From Sphingomonas sp. RIT328 (GTDB lineage Bacteria > Pseudomonadota > Alphaproteobacteria > Sphingomonadales > Sphingomonadaceae), in assembly GCF_000632225.1 (NCBI RefSeq), contig NZ_JFYV01000045.1:62001-126000 (forward strand): a stretch of 64,000 nucleotides of DNA, read 5' to 3'. Positions 43,162 through 52,434 of this stretch are shown one piece after another. Below the pieces are notes generated by a model. That model was given only the letters and a program-made list of their open reading frames with translations. It searched no databases and was not told the DNA's origin. Position 1 is the stretch's first letter, and every line of letters starts with the position of its first letter. The position numbers were made by a program, and so were the translations under genes.

Positions 43162-44043
43162 ATGCGAGCGAAAGTGGACTATTGGCTTGTCCCCGTCGGC
43201 GACGCGCCGCCGATCGAGGCGATCGCGGCGGACTACCAGGAGCAGCGCTTCCGTCCGCATTGGCACGAGGGCTATGCGGTTGGGGCGGTCACCCGCAACA
43301 AGCAGGGCTTCCGCTGCCGCGGGCGGGACTGGATCGCGCACGAGGGCGACCTCATGCTGATCAACCCGCGCGAGGTGCATGACGGTTACGCTCTGGACGG
43401 CGGATGGTCGACCCGCATGACGTATTTCGAGCCCGCCGCGTTCGCGGCGCTCGTGCCGGGCTTGAGAGGCTCGCCGGGCTGGTTCGCCGCGCCGGTCGTC
43501 AGATCGTCCGCGCTGTTCGACCTGTTCCGGGAGTGGCACGATTCGACCCGCGTCGGATTGCGGGTCGAACGGCTGGCGCAGACAGCACCGTTGATGGCGG
43601 CTCTGTCGCGGACGATGCAGATGGAAAGCCCGGTGCAGACGGTCACGGACTCGGTGCTCCGGATCGTGTCCGGGCCGGATGGACCGATGCCGGCGTCGGC
43701 GGCCGAAGGGACGCTTGCCGACGAGTCGGCTCGACCCAGCCGCACGACGTCGTGGCGACGCGTCAAGGCCTCGACGGGGGTCTCCTCCAAGATCCTATCT
43801 AGCCAGCTGCGGCTGAGCGACGCTAAGCGTCAGCTCGCTTCCGGCGCGGCTCTCGTGAACGCCGCGCTCGATGCCGGGTTCTACGATCAGAGCCATCTGT
43901 CACGCGAGTTCGCTTCGGCCTACGGGATGACCGCGGGCCAGTTCCGTCGGCGGCAGGTCGAGAATGCGGATCGGATGCGAACGCAGCCGGATGGCGCGAC
44001 GGCGATGCCGCTCCGTGTCGGACGTCCGACGTCGGCGACGTGA
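43162..44043 (+). CDS. AraC-family transcriptional regulator
   Basis: This 293-residue protein has an N-terminal cupin-like sensing domain (FRPHWHEGYAVGAVTRNKQG) and a C-terminal AraC double HTH ending ALDAGFYDQSHLSREFASAY. The first HTH is divergent but present (RVKASTGVSSKILSSQLRLS). It is divergent from the amidohydrolase operon and probably activates it on sensing the substrate. Confidence 0.92.
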   Translation: MRAKVDYWLVPVGDAPPIEAIAADYQEQRFRPHWHEGYAVGAVTRNKQGFRCRGRDWIAHEGDLMLINPREVHDGYALDGGWSTRMTYFEPAAFAALVPGLRGSPGWFAAPVVRSSALFDLFREWHDSTRVGLRVERLAQTAPLMAALSRTMQMESPVQTVTDSVLRIVSGPDGPMPASAAEGTLADESARPSRTTSWRRVKASTGVSSKILSSQLRLSDAKRQLASGAALVNAALDAGFYDQSHLSREFASAYGMTAGQFRRRQVENADRMRTQPDGATAMPLRVGRPTSAT

Positions 44044-44073
44044 CGGGCTCCTCGCGGCCGGACGGTAGGCGCA

Positions 44074-46125
44074 TCACAGGCTTCCGAGCTTGAGGCGCAC
44101 GCCACCGACGGCCGTCAACGGCCTGCCGTGGAGCGGCGCGGTGAAGCCGTCGTTGGTGCCGACGTAGCGGCGGTCGAACAGGTTCTCGATCTGGCCGAAG
44201 ACGTCGACGCTGCCCCGCAGCGGCGCGCTCGCCCCGAGGTCGGCGACGAAGTGGGCGTCCGTCCGATAGATCGCATCGGGATCGCCGTTCGTTCGCGACA
44301 GGTAGCGGACACGGGGGCTGATCCTGATTCCGTGAGGGCCGGTCCAGTCGAGGCTCGCGCTCGCCCGATGCCGGGGTATGCCCTGCTGCTGCACGCCGAT
44401 GCTGACCGGATCTTCCGCGTTCCGAGTGACGATCGAGTCCGCATGGGTGTAGGCGAGCGTGCCGGCGAGCTTCGAGCTCGGTCGCCACGTGAGCTCCGCC
44501 TCGACGCCGCGGCTGCGCGCGCGCCCTGCGTTGACGAGACGGGCGCCGATGTCGAACCCGGCCGGCAACGTGGCGGGATCGAGATAGCGGTAGGTCAGGA
44601 AGTCGGAGATGCGGCTCGCATAGGCCGTCGCCTGAAGGCGGAGCGGGCCGCGATCGACATCGAACCCGGCTTCGACGCCCTCCAGCGTCTCCGGCTTCAA
44701 TGCGGCGTTGGCGTAGAGGATGTAGCCGGGGACGGACGCCCCACGGTACAGATTGTCGAGCGTCGGCGCGCGGAAGGCGCGGTAGATCGCGCCGCGCAGC
44801 GCGAAGTCGGCGGGGAGCTTGTAGCGGATCGACAGACGCGGATCGACGTCGCTGTCGTGGCGGCTCGCCACCCTGCCGAGGCCGCCCGGCGTGTCGTCGA
44901 CGCCGTCGTAGCTGTGAAAGTCCTGGTAGCGGACGCTCAGCAGCAGTTGCAGGCGGTCGACTGGACGAATGTCCGCTTGCGCGAACCCGCCGAGGAACCG
45001 CTGGTTGCCGGAACCCGTGTCGATCCGGACCAGCGCTCCGGTATCGTCGAAGATGCTCGCATGGTCGCTGCCGCGGACACCATGATAGTCGGCTCCGGCC
45101 GACAGCGAGCGGATCACGCCCGAGAAGGTCTGCGTCCAGATGAGCGAGGCGCCCCAGTCGTTCGCGCGTGTGCGATGGCTGTTCTGGACGAACTCGACGT
45201 CGTTGGGGTCGGCACCCTCCGGCGAGCCGGGATTGTTGGTGACGAAGCGTTCGTCGTTATGGAAGGCGGTCAGGTCGATCGAACCGCCTTCCCGTGGCGT
45301 CCAGCTCAGCGTGCCGGTATAGCGCCAGGTCTGCTGATCGTTGGTGTTCGCACGCGTTAGGAAGGTCTGGTCGTTGTCGTAGTAGCTGACGCGCGCCCGC
45401 GCCGTGAGGTCGGGTGCGAGATCGGCGTTTCCGGAGACGGCGACCGTGCGGGCGGTGAACGACGTGGGCACGGTGGCTGCGCCGCGAGCACTCTCCACCT
45501 GCTCGACATAGCCGTCGCTGTGATTGATCCCGGCGTCCAGCCCGATGCCGTAGCCGTCGCCGGCCAGCGCGCCGTGAACGTCGGCGCGACGGGTGCCACG
45601 GCTGCCCCCTGCTGATTCCGCCACAAGCCCGGTCTTATTAATCGGCTTGGTCAGGATGTTGATGACGCCGCCCATGGCGTAGTTGCCCCAGAGCGGCGCT
45701 CCGCCTCCCCGCACGACTTCCACCCGGTCAACCGTCTCCAGCGGCACCTCGCTCCACTGGACGTAGCCGAAGAACGGATCGTTGATCGGCACGCCATCCA
45801 GCAGGACCAGCGAACGGATGCCGGAAAGCCCGCGCATCGAGACGATGGTGTTGGTCGGGTGCTGCTCGTTGGTTCCGGCGATCGGCAGGTCGACCGAGGG
45901 CACGCGGCTTAGCACGTCGTCGATCGTGCGGGCTGGTGTGCCCTCGATCTGGTCGCTGGTGACGACCGACACGCTTGCCGGTACGTCGGCCATGGCGCGG
46001 GTGGACCGGGTGGCGGTGACGACGATGTCGTTCGAGGCAGGAGATGCGGTATTCTGGCTGAAAGCCGGTGCAACCGCCAAGAGACATGGCACCACGCTCC
46101 CTGCCAGCAGGTAGGATCGTAACAT
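44074..46125 (-). CDS. TonB-dependent receptor (putative metal)
   Basis: This 683-residue receptor has a signal peptide, a TonB box/plug DIVVTATRSTRAMADVPASV and plug motifs VDRVEVVRGGGAPLWGNYAM, and a C-terminal VGGVRLKLGSL strand. Its small size fits receptors for metal complexes or cobalamin rather than polysaccharides. It lies 86 nt behind a Met/His-rich DUF2946 gene on the same strand, which hints at copper. No cobalamin riboswitch was recognised upstream. Confidence 0.9.
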   Translation of the reverse strand: MLRSYLLAGSVVPCLLAVAPAFSQNTASPASNDIVVTATRSTRAMADVPASVSVVTSDQIEGTPARTIDDVLSRVPSVDLPIAGTNEQHPTNTIVSMRGLSGIRSLVLLDGVPINDPFFGYVQWSEVPLETVDRVEVVRGGGAPLWGNYAMGGVINILTKPINKTGLVAESAGGSRGTRRADVHGALAGDGYGIGLDAGINHSDGYVEQVESARGAATVPTSFTARTVAVSGNADLAPDLTARARVSYYDNDQTFLTRANTNDQQTWRYTGTLSWTPREGGSIDLTAFHNDERFVTNNPGSPEGADPNDVEFVQNSHRTRANDWGASLIWTQTFSGVIRSLSAGADYHGVRGSDHASIFDDTGALVRIDTGSGNQRFLGGFAQADIRPVDRLQLLLSVRYQDFHSYDGVDDTPGGLGRVASRHDSDVDPRLSIRYKLPADFALRGAIYRAFRAPTLDNLYRGASVPGYILYANAALKPETLEGVEAGFDVDRGPLRLQATAYASRISDFLTYRYLDPATLPAGFDIGARLVNAGRARSRGVEAELTWRPSSKLAGTLAYTHADSIVTRNAEDPVSIGVQQQGIPRHRASASLDWTGPHGIRISPRVRYLSRTNGDPDAIYRTDAHFVADLGASAPLRGSVDVFGQIENLFDRRYVGTNDGFTAPLHGRPLTAVGGVRLKLGSL

Positions 46126-46211
46126 AGCAATACCTTCGACCGGCCGCGCGTCGAGGACGTCGGCCGCAGATCATGGGGGTGCGCCGGGCACGCCGGCGCA
46201 CGATGGTCAGG

Positions 46212-46622
46212 TCAAAGGCGGACCGGTGGTCCTCTGAGCGGCGGCCGCAGATAGGTCGGATCGGACGGTGCCGACGGCATCGCCCAGACCATGCCCGTCG
46301 CCATGACGAAGGCGATCAGGGCGGCGAGCTGGATCGGATCGATCGCCCCGGTCATCGCGGCCGACAGGCCGGAGAAGGCGCACGGCGTTTCGAATTTGCC
46401 ATGATCCTTCGTTCTGCCGTGATCGGGCATATCGCCGGGCATGCCGGGCATGTCCTTCGTCATCGTCGCCGGACCGAAGCCGGAACAAAGGGTGATGGCC
46501 ACCTGCCCGGACGAGACGTCGATCATGTATCCGGTCGGGACCAGCAGCTTCAGCAGCAGCGTAGCCGCGCAGAGCAGCACGGCCAGACGGCGTTGCGCGA
46601 GAAGATGCCGGATGGCCTGCAC
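46212..46622 (-). CDS. DUF2946-type membrane protein, Met/His-rich
   Basis: This 136-residue protein has an N-terminal hydrophobic segment (RLAVLLCAATLLLKLLVPTG), a central Met/His/Asp-rich region (TMTKDMPGMPGDMPDHGRTK) and a second membrane segment. This layout is that of DUF2946 proteins, often next to TonB receptors for copper. The Met/His loop would bind Cu(I) or another soft metal in the periplasm. It probably works with the receptor that follows. Confidence 0.8.
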   Translation of the reverse strand: MQAIRHLLAQRRLAVLLCAATLLLKLLVPTGYMIDVSSGQVAITLCSGFGPATMTKDMPGMPGDMPDHGRTKDHGKFETPCAFSGLSAAMTGAIDPIQLAALIAFVMATGMVWAMPSAPSDPTYLRPPLRGPPVRL

Positions 46623-46771
46623 CTGAGCTAACTACCCGTGGCGATAGGAGGTGTCACTTAGCCAATCTGCCACTCGGCCGCTTTGCTTCCAATCGGTCGA
46701 AGACGTCTCGCCTTGCATCGAGCCTAAGCCATCGCCGCTTGCTGGAGATCGCGTTTGGAAGCATGGCCGGA

Positions 46772-49171
46772 TCAGCGCACGTCGAGGGCGATCGTCGCGG
46801 CCTTCTGATCACGGAATACCCTCAACGGTATCGTCCCCTGCCAGCGCCTTGCCTGCGCTGCGGCAAGGAACGTCGCAGCATCGGGCACCTGCTGCCGACG
46901 CGCATCCGCCACCGGATCGATCGCGAGAATTACGTCGCCCGGGCGCAAGCCCGCGCTGGCTGCCGCGCCTGCGGTCTCGACCGACAGCACCAGCACGCCC
47001 GATATGTCAGGAAGTCCCGCCGCCGATTGTTCGCCTGGCGTCGTCACCGACTTGATTGTCATCCCGGCGAAGGATCGCGCTGCCTCGCGCTGACCCGGCT
47101 GCCGCGGTTCGAACGGCAGAGGGAAGCTCGGTCGCTCGGCGAGCGTGCGCAGCCGCATCGGCCTTACGCCGAAGTCGTTCATAGCGAAGTTTCGAAAGCC
47201 GACTTGCTGTGCAGGTGACGCTGGGCCGGCGGTGTAGTCGCCGAGTCGCGGCGCGACGAAGCGCGGATCGCCCGCCGACGAACGTGCATCGGTGCCATCC
47301 GAACGGGCCTGCGCAAGGTCGTCCGGGGAAGAGAAGAGATTGCGATCGACGCGCCTGCCCCAGCGCCTGATGCGTATCGGCTGGAACTCCGCCATGACGA
47401 TGTTGCGTTCGAACACGTCCATGCCGTTGTCGAACCAGACGTGCGGAAAGAAGGTGTTGTTGAGCAGGATGTTGTTCCGCACAACCCGATCGAAGCCTTC
47501 GCGGAGCTTCAATCCGCCTGACAGCAGCAGGTTGTTCTCGATCAGGTAGTTCGACGAGCCGTCGTCCAGATCGACGTCCCAGCCGTGATCGCACTTGAAG
47601 CGATTGTTGCTGAGGACGATGGTCTCGACCGCGTCCAGCCTGGCCAGCGAGCGCTCCCGCGTGGTCCGCCGATCCATCTCGTCGCGGTCGGGATCCCAGA
47701 AGCGATCCCGTCCCCAGCTGTTGTAGGCGCCGTGATCGCCGCTTTCGCGCACTGTGTCGAACACGTCGTTGTGCGTGATCCGGTGACCGCCCCATGTTCC
47801 GTCGCCAATGTTTATTCCGGCGCGCGGCACGCGGTAGATGCTGTTGTGATCGATCGTGATCCGAGCCGACATGGCGATCTGTACGCCGGCAGACTGTTTC
47901 TCGAAGAGGCCTATGTCGTGTATCAGATTGTCCTCCGCGACGCTGTCGGCGGGGTAGTCTTCGCTCTTTGGGCCCGGCGTCCGGTCGATCCGCGAAGTCG
48001 GTTGGCTCTGATGGTATTCGAACAGCGGCGAGCGCACCGCCTCCGCCCGACCCACGAACGCGATCGCGCTCGCGCCGACATGCGCGATGAGGTTGCGGCG
48101 GACCGCGATCCCTCGTGCGTGACCGCTGATGACGATGGCGTTGCCGCCCAGGTCCTGGAAGTCGCCGTCCTCGATCGCTACCCGTTCGGCGTCGGCGATA
48201 AGCACCGCGCCGCCACGGTGGAACGTCCAGTCCGATCGCAGCAGCGGCTCCGTCGTCTTCATAAAGGTCGGTTCGGTTGCACGGAACGCGAGACCGGCGA
48301 TCCTGACGTCGTGGACCGGCATGGTGCGCGTGCCGACGATCCGGATCAGCTCCTCGGCCGCTCCGACGCTGAAACCGCGCGCGGGTGGCGCCGCGGCCCC
48401 ATGCGGTTTATAGTAGAGATAGCCGTGCGCGGCATCGTGGAACCACTCGTGCGGTGCGTCGAGCTCCTCGCGAACGTTCTCCACGAAACGCTCCTTCTCG
48501 CTCGGCGGACCGGCGCGGTTGTTGCCGGTTTCAGGTCCGAAACGAAGCGTGCCGTCGGAATTCTTGCCGAGGATCGGAACATGGACATCGCCCCAGCGGC
48601 TGGCATGCAGGGCCTGCAGGATGCCGCCGGCGGGATTTGACCATCGCGCGACCCGAGCAGGCGAAGTCGCGTCCGCGGCTATGCCGCCATAAGGAAGCTT
48701 GGCGGGGTCGTAATTCGGATAACGCGCTCGAACCTGCGCTTCATTTCGCAGCCAGAGGCGCTGGAACGCCGCGCCTGTGACCTTCGCACGCCAGACGCCG
48801 TTGCGCTGCGCCTGCCAAACCAGAGGGGATAGGGCGCGTGCGCCGCTGAGCTCTACCTTGGCGCCTGGCGCCGCCTCGATTGTGAACGGCGCGTCGGCGG
48901 TGCCCGACAGCCGGGCATCGATGGTGATCGGGGCGGCGAGCTCATATCTGCCGGAGGCTAAGCGGATGGTGCGGACCGTGCCGGCCTGGGCGCGGACGAG
49001 TGCGGCCGCGAGTTCCACAGCGGAGGCAACCGTCAAGGTAGCGCTGCGCGACGAGGTCGCCCCGACCTTCGTCGAAGCCGGATGCCCCGCCGTCGCCGGT
49101 ATCGCCGCCGCCGCCAGTGACAGCGGCAACGCGACCCTCCTCATGGCAGCAAGCCGTCGACCACGTCTCAT
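46772..49171 (-). CDS. Right-handed beta-helix glycoside-active enzyme with C-terminal PDZ
   Basis: This 799-residue protein has a signal peptide (ATG 49171, GGAGAGG upstream). It opens with the segment TIRLASGRYELAAPITIDA, then APGAKVELSGARALSP, VWRAKVTGAAFQRLWLRNEA and ARYPNY, an order I associate with GH141-type beta-helix enzymes. A long run of beta-helix repeats follows (IDHNSIYRVPRAGINIGDGT). The last ~110 residues form a PDZ domain (DISGVLVLSVETAGAAASAG, LRPGDVILAIDP). Within the glycan locus an alpha-L-fucosidase, other glycosidase or lyase activity is likely. The exact family is inference. It is divergent from the GH42 gene. Confidence 0.8.
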   Translation of the reverse strand: MRRGRRLAAMRRVALPLSLAAAAIPATAGHPASTKVGATSSRSATLTVASAVELAAALVRAQAGTVRTIRLASGRYELAAPITIDARLSGTADAPFTIEAAPGAKVELSGARALSPLVWQAQRNGVWRAKVTGAAFQRLWLRNEAQVRARYPNYDPAKLPYGGIAADATSPARVARWSNPAGGILQALHASRWGDVHVPILGKNSDGTLRFGPETGNNRAGPPSEKERFVENVREELDAPHEWFHDAAHGYLYYKPHGAAAPPARGFSVGAAEELIRIVGTRTMPVHDVRIAGLAFRATEPTFMKTTEPLLRSDWTFHRGGAVLIADAERVAIEDGDFQDLGGNAIVISGHARGIAVRRNLIAHVGASAIAFVGRAEAVRSPLFEYHQSQPTSRIDRTPGPKSEDYPADSVAEDNLIHDIGLFEKQSAGVQIAMSARITIDHNSIYRVPRAGINIGDGTWGGHRITHNDVFDTVRESGDHGAYNSWGRDRFWDPDRDEMDRRTTRERSLARLDAVETIVLSNNRFKCDHGWDVDLDDGSSNYLIENNLLLSGGLKLREGFDRVVRNNILLNNTFFPHVWFDNGMDVFERNIVMAEFQPIRIRRWGRRVDRNLFSSPDDLAQARSDGTDARSSAGDPRFVAPRLGDYTAGPASPAQQVGFRNFAMNDFGVRPMRLRTLAERPSFPLPFEPRQPGQREAARSFAGMTIKSVTTPGEQSAAGLPDISGVLVLSVETAGAAASAGLRPGDVILAIDPVADARRQQVPDAATFLAAAQARRWQGTIPLRVFRDQKAATIALDVR

Positions 49172-49384
49172 AAGATTCCTCTCCGGCCTTCACGCGAGGC
49201 TCGTCACCTGCAGGGGGCTACGACGCAGCGCCGACGGTTCGAGTGCGACCCCGAATGACGAGCGGCCAACGGATGCCCTTGCGCTGATGATAACATGTTT
49301 GCATAGGTGCACAAGTTGCTGAAGACGGTCGGCGAATGCCTGCCGTGGCAGCGCCCGGGACGGCGCCGATGAGGGGATTGCTTG
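49172..49384. promoter_or_regulatory. Divergent promoter region of the glycan locus
   Basis: 213 bp between the beta-helix gene and the GH42 gene. It holds the palindrome AACATGTT (49292-49299) in an AT-rich patch, a natural place for the control site of both genes. No match to the ATGTGRAAASTGAT motif was found here. Confidence 0.35.
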
Positions 49385-51457
49385 ATGTTGAAGGGTCGTA
49401 TGCTGACGACGGCGGCGCTATCGGTTGCGATGTGCCTCGGGGCGGCAGGATTGATGGCGACGTCGTCGCGGGCGCAGACTGCGCAGGGGCATCCGCGATG
49501 GCCGGGCAAGGGCGATCTGTTCGTGGGCACCAACTACCAGCCTGTCGATCGATCTACGGCGCAGATACGGCAGGACATCGCTGTCATGAAGCAGGCCGGC
49601 TTCAACGTGGTCCGCATGGGCGATCTGTCGTGGGACGCGTTCGAGCCACAGGAAGGCCAGTTCACCTTCGAGTGGTTCGACGCGATCCTCGATCAGATGC
49701 AGGCGGCGGGCATCCGCGTCGTGCTCGACATCCCCGGCGAGCCTGCACCGACCTGGCTGCACAAGCACTATCCAGGTGTGGATCTCGTCGACCAGAACGG
49801 CACTCGATTGAACGCCGCCACCCGATACTGGGACAACATCAGCGATCCTGATTACCGGCGCCTGGCGAAACGCCTCGCCGACCGGATGCTGCAACGCTAC
49901 GCTAGGCATCCCGCCGTGATCGCGATCGGATACGACAACGAGATCGGCAACGGTCGCATGTCCTATTCCGCCGCGGATCGCGACCGGTTCGTCGCCTGGC
50001 TGCAACAGCGCTACGGCACGATCGAGGCGTTGAACAAGGCGTGGGCGACGCAACGCTGGTCGCGGCGCATCAACGACTGGAGCGAGGTCGATCTGCCCTA
50101 CGAGCGGGGACCGGGTCCGAACGAGCGCTACCTCGATCTGCGCCGCTACTGGTCGGACGACACCTTGGGTGCGCTTAAGGATCTGGAGGCCGTGCGCAAG
50201 CAACGCGCGCCTGACCTGCCGGTCCTGTCCAATCTCTGGCCTTATGCGGGCCAGAAGGGGTTCGACTTCCTGCGTTCATGGGACCAGATCTCGACCTATG
50301 GCGCGCTCGGCTTCTATCCCGGCGACCCGGCCGATGCGGCAGTCGACGTGATGTTCAACCGCGCCGGTCATACCACCCCCGTCTGGTTCAACGAATTCAC
50401 TGCGGGCGGGGGCGGCTATTACGGCACGCCGGGCCGTTCGCGCATGTGGGCCTATTTCGGCCTCCTCTACTATTCCCAGGCGTTCCTCGCCTGGACGTTC
50501 AATTCGCACCTCGGCGGCGAGGAGCAGGCGCTGTTCGGGCTGATCGATCATGATGACCGGCCGTCGTGGAAGGTGGGCGAGTTCGCGCGCATCGCTTCTG
50601 AGATGAAGAAGCTGAAGACGCTGGGCTTTCCCCGAACGGGCCAGCCCGACGTGGCGGTCGCCTATTCCTATCAGACCAGCTGGCTGGTCAACCCGCCGCC
50701 CGGTCCCAACACCATGCAGGAGTACTACAAGGCCGATTATCGCAAGCAGGTCGGCAACGCCTACTTCCCGTTCTTCCGCGACAACATCGATGCGGCGACG
50801 ATCGACGTCGGCCATGATCGCCTCGACCGTTATAAGCTGATCGTGATGCCGACCGCCTATCTGGTCGATCGGCCGACCTCCGATGCGATCCGGGCGTACA
50901 TCAGGGACGGCGGCACGGTCGTGATGACCGGCTATTCGGCGAAGGTCGACGTCACGGGCAAGTGGTTCGACACGCCCCTGCCCGGCGGGCTGACCGACGT
51001 GTTCGGCCTGCGCACCAACGCGTTCTATCGTGCCGAGCAGCCGTTGACGGTGCAGTTCGGGACCCAGACGATGACCGGCAGCGATCCCTACTACGAGGTG
51101 CTCGAGCCGTCGACCGCACAGGTGCTGGCCCGGTTCACCAACACGGGCGAACGGTCGCCGGCGATCACCGTCAACCGGTACGGCAAGGGACGCGCCATCT
51201 ACCTGGCCACCGCCGCGCAGCCGGAATTCATCCAGCCGTTGATCCGCTCGCTCTACGCGTCAATCGGGATCACGCCCGGACCGTCGACCCCCGATGGCGT
51301 ATCGGCGCGGATCGTGGATGGCCGGACGCTCTACGTGAACACCAGGGCGACGCCTGCGAAGATCGCGATCCGCGGGAGCCGGATCGACGAGCTCACCGGG
51401 CGTAGCGCAGCAGGCACCGTCGAACTGGAGCCCTATGGCGTCGCCCTGATGCGATGA
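49385..51457 (+). CDS. GH42-family beta-galactosidase, exported
   Basis: This 690-residue protein has a signal peptide (ATG 49385; a TTG sits at 49382). The GH42 (clan A) barrel shows FVGTNYQPVDRSTAQIRQDI, the acid/base Glu in GYDNEIGNG and the nucleophile Glu in VWFNEFTAGGGG. A trimerisation/beta-trefoil-like region follows (FPFFRDNIDAATIDVGHDRL). It removes beta-linked galactose, probably in the periplasm. It is followed by the IclR regulator and the dehydrogenase on the same strand. Confidence 0.92.
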   Translation: MLKGRMLTTAALSVAMCLGAAGLMATSSRAQTAQGHPRWPGKGDLFVGTNYQPVDRSTAQIRQDIAVMKQAGFNVVRMGDLSWDAFEPQEGQFTFEWFDAILDQMQAAGIRVVLDIPGEPAPTWLHKHYPGVDLVDQNGTRLNAATRYWDNISDPDYRRLAKRLADRMLQRYARHPAVIAIGYDNEIGNGRMSYSAADRDRFVAWLQQRYGTIEALNKAWATQRWSRRINDWSEVDLPYERGPGPNERYLDLRRYWSDDTLGALKDLEAVRKQRAPDLPVLSNLWPYAGQKGFDFLRSWDQISTYGALGFYPGDPADAAVDVMFNRAGHTTPVWFNEFTAGGGGYYGTPGRSRMWAYFGLLYYSQAFLAWTFNSHLGGEEQALFGLIDHDDRPSWKVGEFARIASEMKKLKTLGFPRTGQPDVAVAYSYQTSWLVNPPPGPNTMQEYYKADYRKQVGNAYFPFFRDNIDAATIDVGHDRLDRYKLIVMPTAYLVDRPTSDAIRAYIRDGGTVVMTGYSAKVDVTGKWFDTPLPGGLTDVFGLRTNAFYRAEQPLTVQFGTQTMTGSDPYYEVLEPSTAQVLARFTNTGERSPAITVNRYGKGRAIYLATAAQPEFIQPLIRSLYASIGITPGPSTPDGVSARIVDGRTLYVNTRATPAKIAIRGSRIDELTGRSAAGTVELEPYGVALMR

Positions 51458-51532
51458 TGACGGGCGACGCCGGGGTTTGACACGGTGGAAGGGGCGTCGC
51501 AATGCTCGCCTCGCGAAGCTTCGGGAGGGCGC

Positions 51533-52297
51533 ATGCGCGACGGTTCGAAGGCGTCCTACGCCGCGCCTGCTGTCGAGAAGGCGTTCGAGATATTGGAGAT
51601 GCTGCGTCGCCGGCCCGGCGGCGCGCTGGTGAGCGAGATGGCGGTGCTGCTCGACCGGTCGGTCGGCGAGCTGTTCCGTATCGTCGTAGTGCTGGAGAAG
51701 ATGGGCTATCTGCAGCGGTCAAGTGCCGACGATCGCTATTCCGTGTCCTACAAGCTGCTGGATCTGGCGTTTCACGCCACCCCGGCACAGGACGTCGTGA
51801 CGGCCGCGATCCCGTTCATGCGGCAGCTGGCGAGCGAGGCCGCTCAGTCGTGCCACCTTGTTGTGGTGAATGGCGCAAAGGGTCTCGTCATCCATCGCGA
51901 GCAGAATCCCGGCACGCGAGGATTTTCGCTGAGGCTCGGCGCGGAGGTCAATCTGACGACGAGCTGCTCCGGACAGGTGCTGCTCGCCTTCGTCTCAGAC
52001 GATGAGCGCGCGCACCTGTTGAATGCGATCGGCCACGCCGCCTATGCGCCGGATGCCGCGCGTCTGGCGGCGGTGCGCAAGCGCGGATACGAACAGCGCA
52101 AGAGCGCGATCACGGGCGGCGTGACCGACATCAGCTTCCCGGTGTTCGGCCGCGACGGCTTCGTGGCGGCGGCGCTCACCATTCCGTTTCTAGGTCAGAT
52201 CGGCGGATCGCAGGCGATCGAGCTCGCCAAGACGCGCGGGCTGCTGAACGAGGCGGCCACGGCAATCTCCGCGACGCTCGGCCATCGTCCGTCCTGA
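51533..52297 (+). CDS. IclR-family transcriptional regulator
   Basis: This protein of about 254 residues starts at ATG 51533 after GGGAGGG. It has an N-terminal winged HTH (VEKAFEILEMLRRRPGG, SVGELFRIVVVLEKMGYL) and a C-terminal IclR effector domain with LTTSCSGQVLLAFVSDDERA. IclR proteins often control sugar-acid or sugar catabolism. It is placed between GH42 and the dehydrogenase, so it is the likely regulator of the locus. Confidence 0.92.
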   Translation: MRDGSKASYAAPAVEKAFEILEMLRRRPGGALVSEMAVLLDRSVGELFRIVVVLEKMGYLQRSSADDRYSVSYKLLDLAFHATPAQDVVTAAIPFMRQLASEAAQSCHLVVVNGAKGLVIHREQNPGTRGFSLRLGAEVNLTTSCSGQVLLAFVSDDERAHLLNAIGHAAYAPDAARLAAVRKRGYEQRKSAITGGVTDISFPVFGRDGFVAAALTIPFLGQIGGSQAIELAKTRGLLNEAATAISATLGHRPS

Positions 52298-52394
52298 ACG
52301 TGCCCCATGCGTCGCCTGCATGGCAACGACGCAGGAACTGGGAACCGCATCGCGGAGGCGGATGACGACCCACCACCTCTTGCATCCAAGAGAA

Positions 52395-52417
52395 CTTTCT
52401 TTCAGATGTGGAAAGTG
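52395..52417. promoter_or_regulatory. Inverted repeat upstream of the dehydrogenase, putative IclR site
   Basis: ACTTTC (52395-52400) and GAAAGT (52412-52417) are arms of a 6-bp inverted repeat with an 11-nt spacer, just upstream of the dehydrogenase start. It overlaps a 14-base motif (ATGTGGAAAGTGAT, 52407-52420) that recurs with 2 changes upstream of the TonB receptor gene. Confidence 0.4.
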
Positions 52418-52434
52418 ATCGGATCTAGGAGACC

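Noticed and set aside
46126..46211. Cobalamin riboswitch upstream of the small TonB receptor
   Set aside because: The gap is only 86 nt and lacks a recognisable B12-box, so the riboswitch is not supported.
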